From the NCBI GenBank assembly GCA_017523005.1, contig JAFWXG010000101.1:1-7282 (forward strand): a stretch of 7,282 nt of DNA, written 5' to 3'. The notes beneath the pieces were generated by a model. It ran no database searches. It was not told where the DNA came from and saw only the letters and a list, made by a program, of their open reading frames with translations. The translations under genes and the position numbers were made by a program. This DNA is from Clostridia bacterium. GTDB lineage: Bacteria; Bacillota; Clostridia; RGIG6154. Positions 6,471 through 7,282 of the stretch are shown in pieces (positions within the stretch are counted from its first letter, which is position 1; the number at the start of each line of letters is the position of its first letter).

Positions 6471-7282
6471 TCAGTCGATATTATCGTACATTGTCATAGT
6501 TTCTGCAATGTCTTCAAATGTATTGCAGTGACCGTTTTTAACATAGATATAAGAAGTTGTCATACCGCTTATGAGACAGCTCTTAATGTCAAGCTCACCC
6601 AAAAGACCTGCACAGAAACCGCTGTTGAAGTTATCTCCACCGCCTGTAGTCTTTTTAGGATTTTCACAAACTATTCCCTGAACTTCAATTTCTCCACCGT
6701 CATAAACTGCTGCAGAGCTGTCAACAGGATGAATAATTACTGTGCCGATACCTGAAAATTCTTTTATCTTTCTTGCAATCGGAAGTGAACCCTGATACTC
6801 GCCTTCTGACAAAACAGAGTGCATTACCATAGCCTCACTCTTATTTAATCCAAGATATGTTGGTGCGTACTTGCTGTATTTACCAAACATTTTAAGTCCT
6901 GCTTTGATTTCTTCAGGTGCTCGTTTTGCACAGTCTGCTATATCAATATAAATTTTTCTGTCTTTTTTAGAGAGCTTTGGCATTACGATTTCATAGAATT
7001 TTTCGTATATTTCGTGGAAATGTACTAAATAGCTCCAGTTTACTAATGTGATAATATCTGCATCGTCAAAGATTTCAACCAATTCGTCAACGCTGATGCG
7101 TTCAATCAAATCAGACCATCTTAACTGGCTGATTTTTTCAATATCGCTCATTATTATTTTGCCGTCGCCGAATTCAAACACATATGAATATCCCGGCTCG
7201 CCTATGGTAACTGTTTTACAGTTTTCATTCAGATTAAAAACAGCATTTTTCTCAGGATATCCCATAGCACCGATGCAGGTGC
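6471..7282 (-). CDS. PfkB-family (ribokinase-like) carbohydrate kinase, N-terminus outside window
   Basis: Predicted to transfer phosphate from ATP to a hydroxyl of a sugar, nucleoside or related small molecule; the substrate cannot be read from sequence. The strongest evidence is KKTTGGGDNFNSGFCAG near the C-terminus. It matches PfkB signature 2 (D-T-x-G-A-G-D), with the catalytic-base aspartate in GGGD at roughly codons 6633-6635. Upstream, LGLNKSEAM resembles the N-x-x-E metal/phosphate motif of ribokinases. An ATG exists at 7265, but the frame stays open to the window edge and the preceding codons read T-C-I-G-A before MGYPEKN. This resembles the internal strand and GA-x-G turn of the family, so the gene is taken as cut by the edge. 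About 270 residues are visible of a usual 300-340. The first Asp and Ala of the classic signature are replaced by K/T and G here, so it is a divergent member. Confidence 0.8.
   Translation of the reverse strand, partial: TCIGAMGYPEKNAVFNLNENCKTVTIGEPGYSYVFEFGDGKIIMSDIEKISQLRWSDLIERISVDELVEIFDDADIITLVNWSYLVHFHEIYEKFYEIVMPKLSKKDRKIYIDIADCAKRAPEEIKAGLKMFGKYSKYAPTYLGLNKSEAMVMHSVLSEGEYQGSLPIARKIKEFSGIGTVIIHPVDSSAAVYDGGEIEVQGIVCENPKKTTGGGDNFNSGFCAGLLGELDIKSCLISGMTTSYIYVKNGHCNTFEDIAETMTMYDNID

Larger units (their letters stand above)
626..7282 (-). other. Probable eight-gene operon: kinase, methyltransferase, ecfA1-ecfA2-ecfT, truA, DUF5711-like, CvpA-like
   Basis: Eight consecutive - strand genes have junctions of +17, +14, -8, +4, -4, -8 and +10 bases (negative means overlap), in transcription order. 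Two of the overlaps are ATG starts embedded in the previous gene's stop region as ATGATTGA and ATGAGTAA, and one is the four-base ATGA. No hairpin with a T-tract interrupts the series. Cotranscription and translational coupling are inferred from this spacing; the promoter is not in the window and the operon may extend upstream. An internal promoter within a coding region cannot be excluded. Confidence 0.75.

Noticed and set aside
6336..6755. A 139-codon + strand reading frame spanning the kinase-methyltransferase junction
   Set aside because: It lies antisense to two well-supported genes, has a low-complexity Phe/Leu/Cys-rich product typical of antisense shadows, and shows no recognisable motif.
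6471..7265. Treating the ATG at 7265 as the true start of the PfkB kinase
   Set aside because: The codons upstream continue in frame to the edge as T-C-I-G-A, which reads like the interior of a ribokinase fold. A start here would also remove the N-terminal part of the substrate domain.
1..7282. CRISPR arrays, tRNA/rRNA genes, riboswitches, insertion sequences or a novel defence system
   Set aside because: Coding sequence fills the window almost end to end with recognisable housekeeping and transport genes; I saw no regularly spaced repeats, no terminal inverted repeats and no structured-RNA consensus.

Overview
The window looks like ordinary chromosomal DNA from a low-GC Gram-positive anaerobe of class Clostridia. 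The evidence is AT-rich codon use, strong AAAGGAG-type ribosome binding sites, short overlapping genes, the classic Firmicutes order ecfA1-ecfA2-ecfT-truA, and a DUF5711-like membrane-anchored protein, a family I associate with Clostridia. I cannot name the genus from sequence alone.

Layout. Positions 1-588 (+ strand) hold the C-terminal two thirds or so of a branched-chain amino acid aminotransferase (ilvE), cut by the window start. A hairpin-plus-T-tract terminator at about 601-627 closes it. From there to the right edge everything is on the - strand, converging on ilvE. In transcription order (right to left) the genes are: a PfkB-family sugar/nucleoside kinase cut by the window end; a COG1092-type SAM-dependent methyltransferase; the two ATPases EcfA1 and EcfA2 and the transmembrane protein EcfT of an energy-coupling-factor (ECF) transporter; the tRNA pseudouridine synthase truA; a membrane-anchored DUF5711-like protein; and a CvpA-family membrane protein. 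The largest gap between these eight genes is 17 bases and several overlap by 4-8 bases. This makes a translationally coupled operon likely. Its promoter would lie beyond position 7282.

How they fit together. EcfA1, EcfA2 and EcfT form the shared energizing module of group II ECF vitamin/metal importers. No substrate-binding S component is in the window, so the module probably serves S components encoded elsewhere. truA downstream is the usual companion in Firmicutes and is a conserved-neighbourhood partner rather than a functional one. The two membrane proteins of unknown role after truA differ from the rplM-rpsI pair often found there.

Two start sites are best placed downstream of the longest possible reading frame. 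ecfA1 most likely starts at a GTG at 5575, and the DUF5711-like gene at an ATG at 2339; each has a well-spaced Shine-Dalgarno sequence. I found no RNA genes, CRISPR arrays, mobile elements or long repeats, and no gene-free stretch over 40 bases. I see no evidence of a novel system; the findings are modest.
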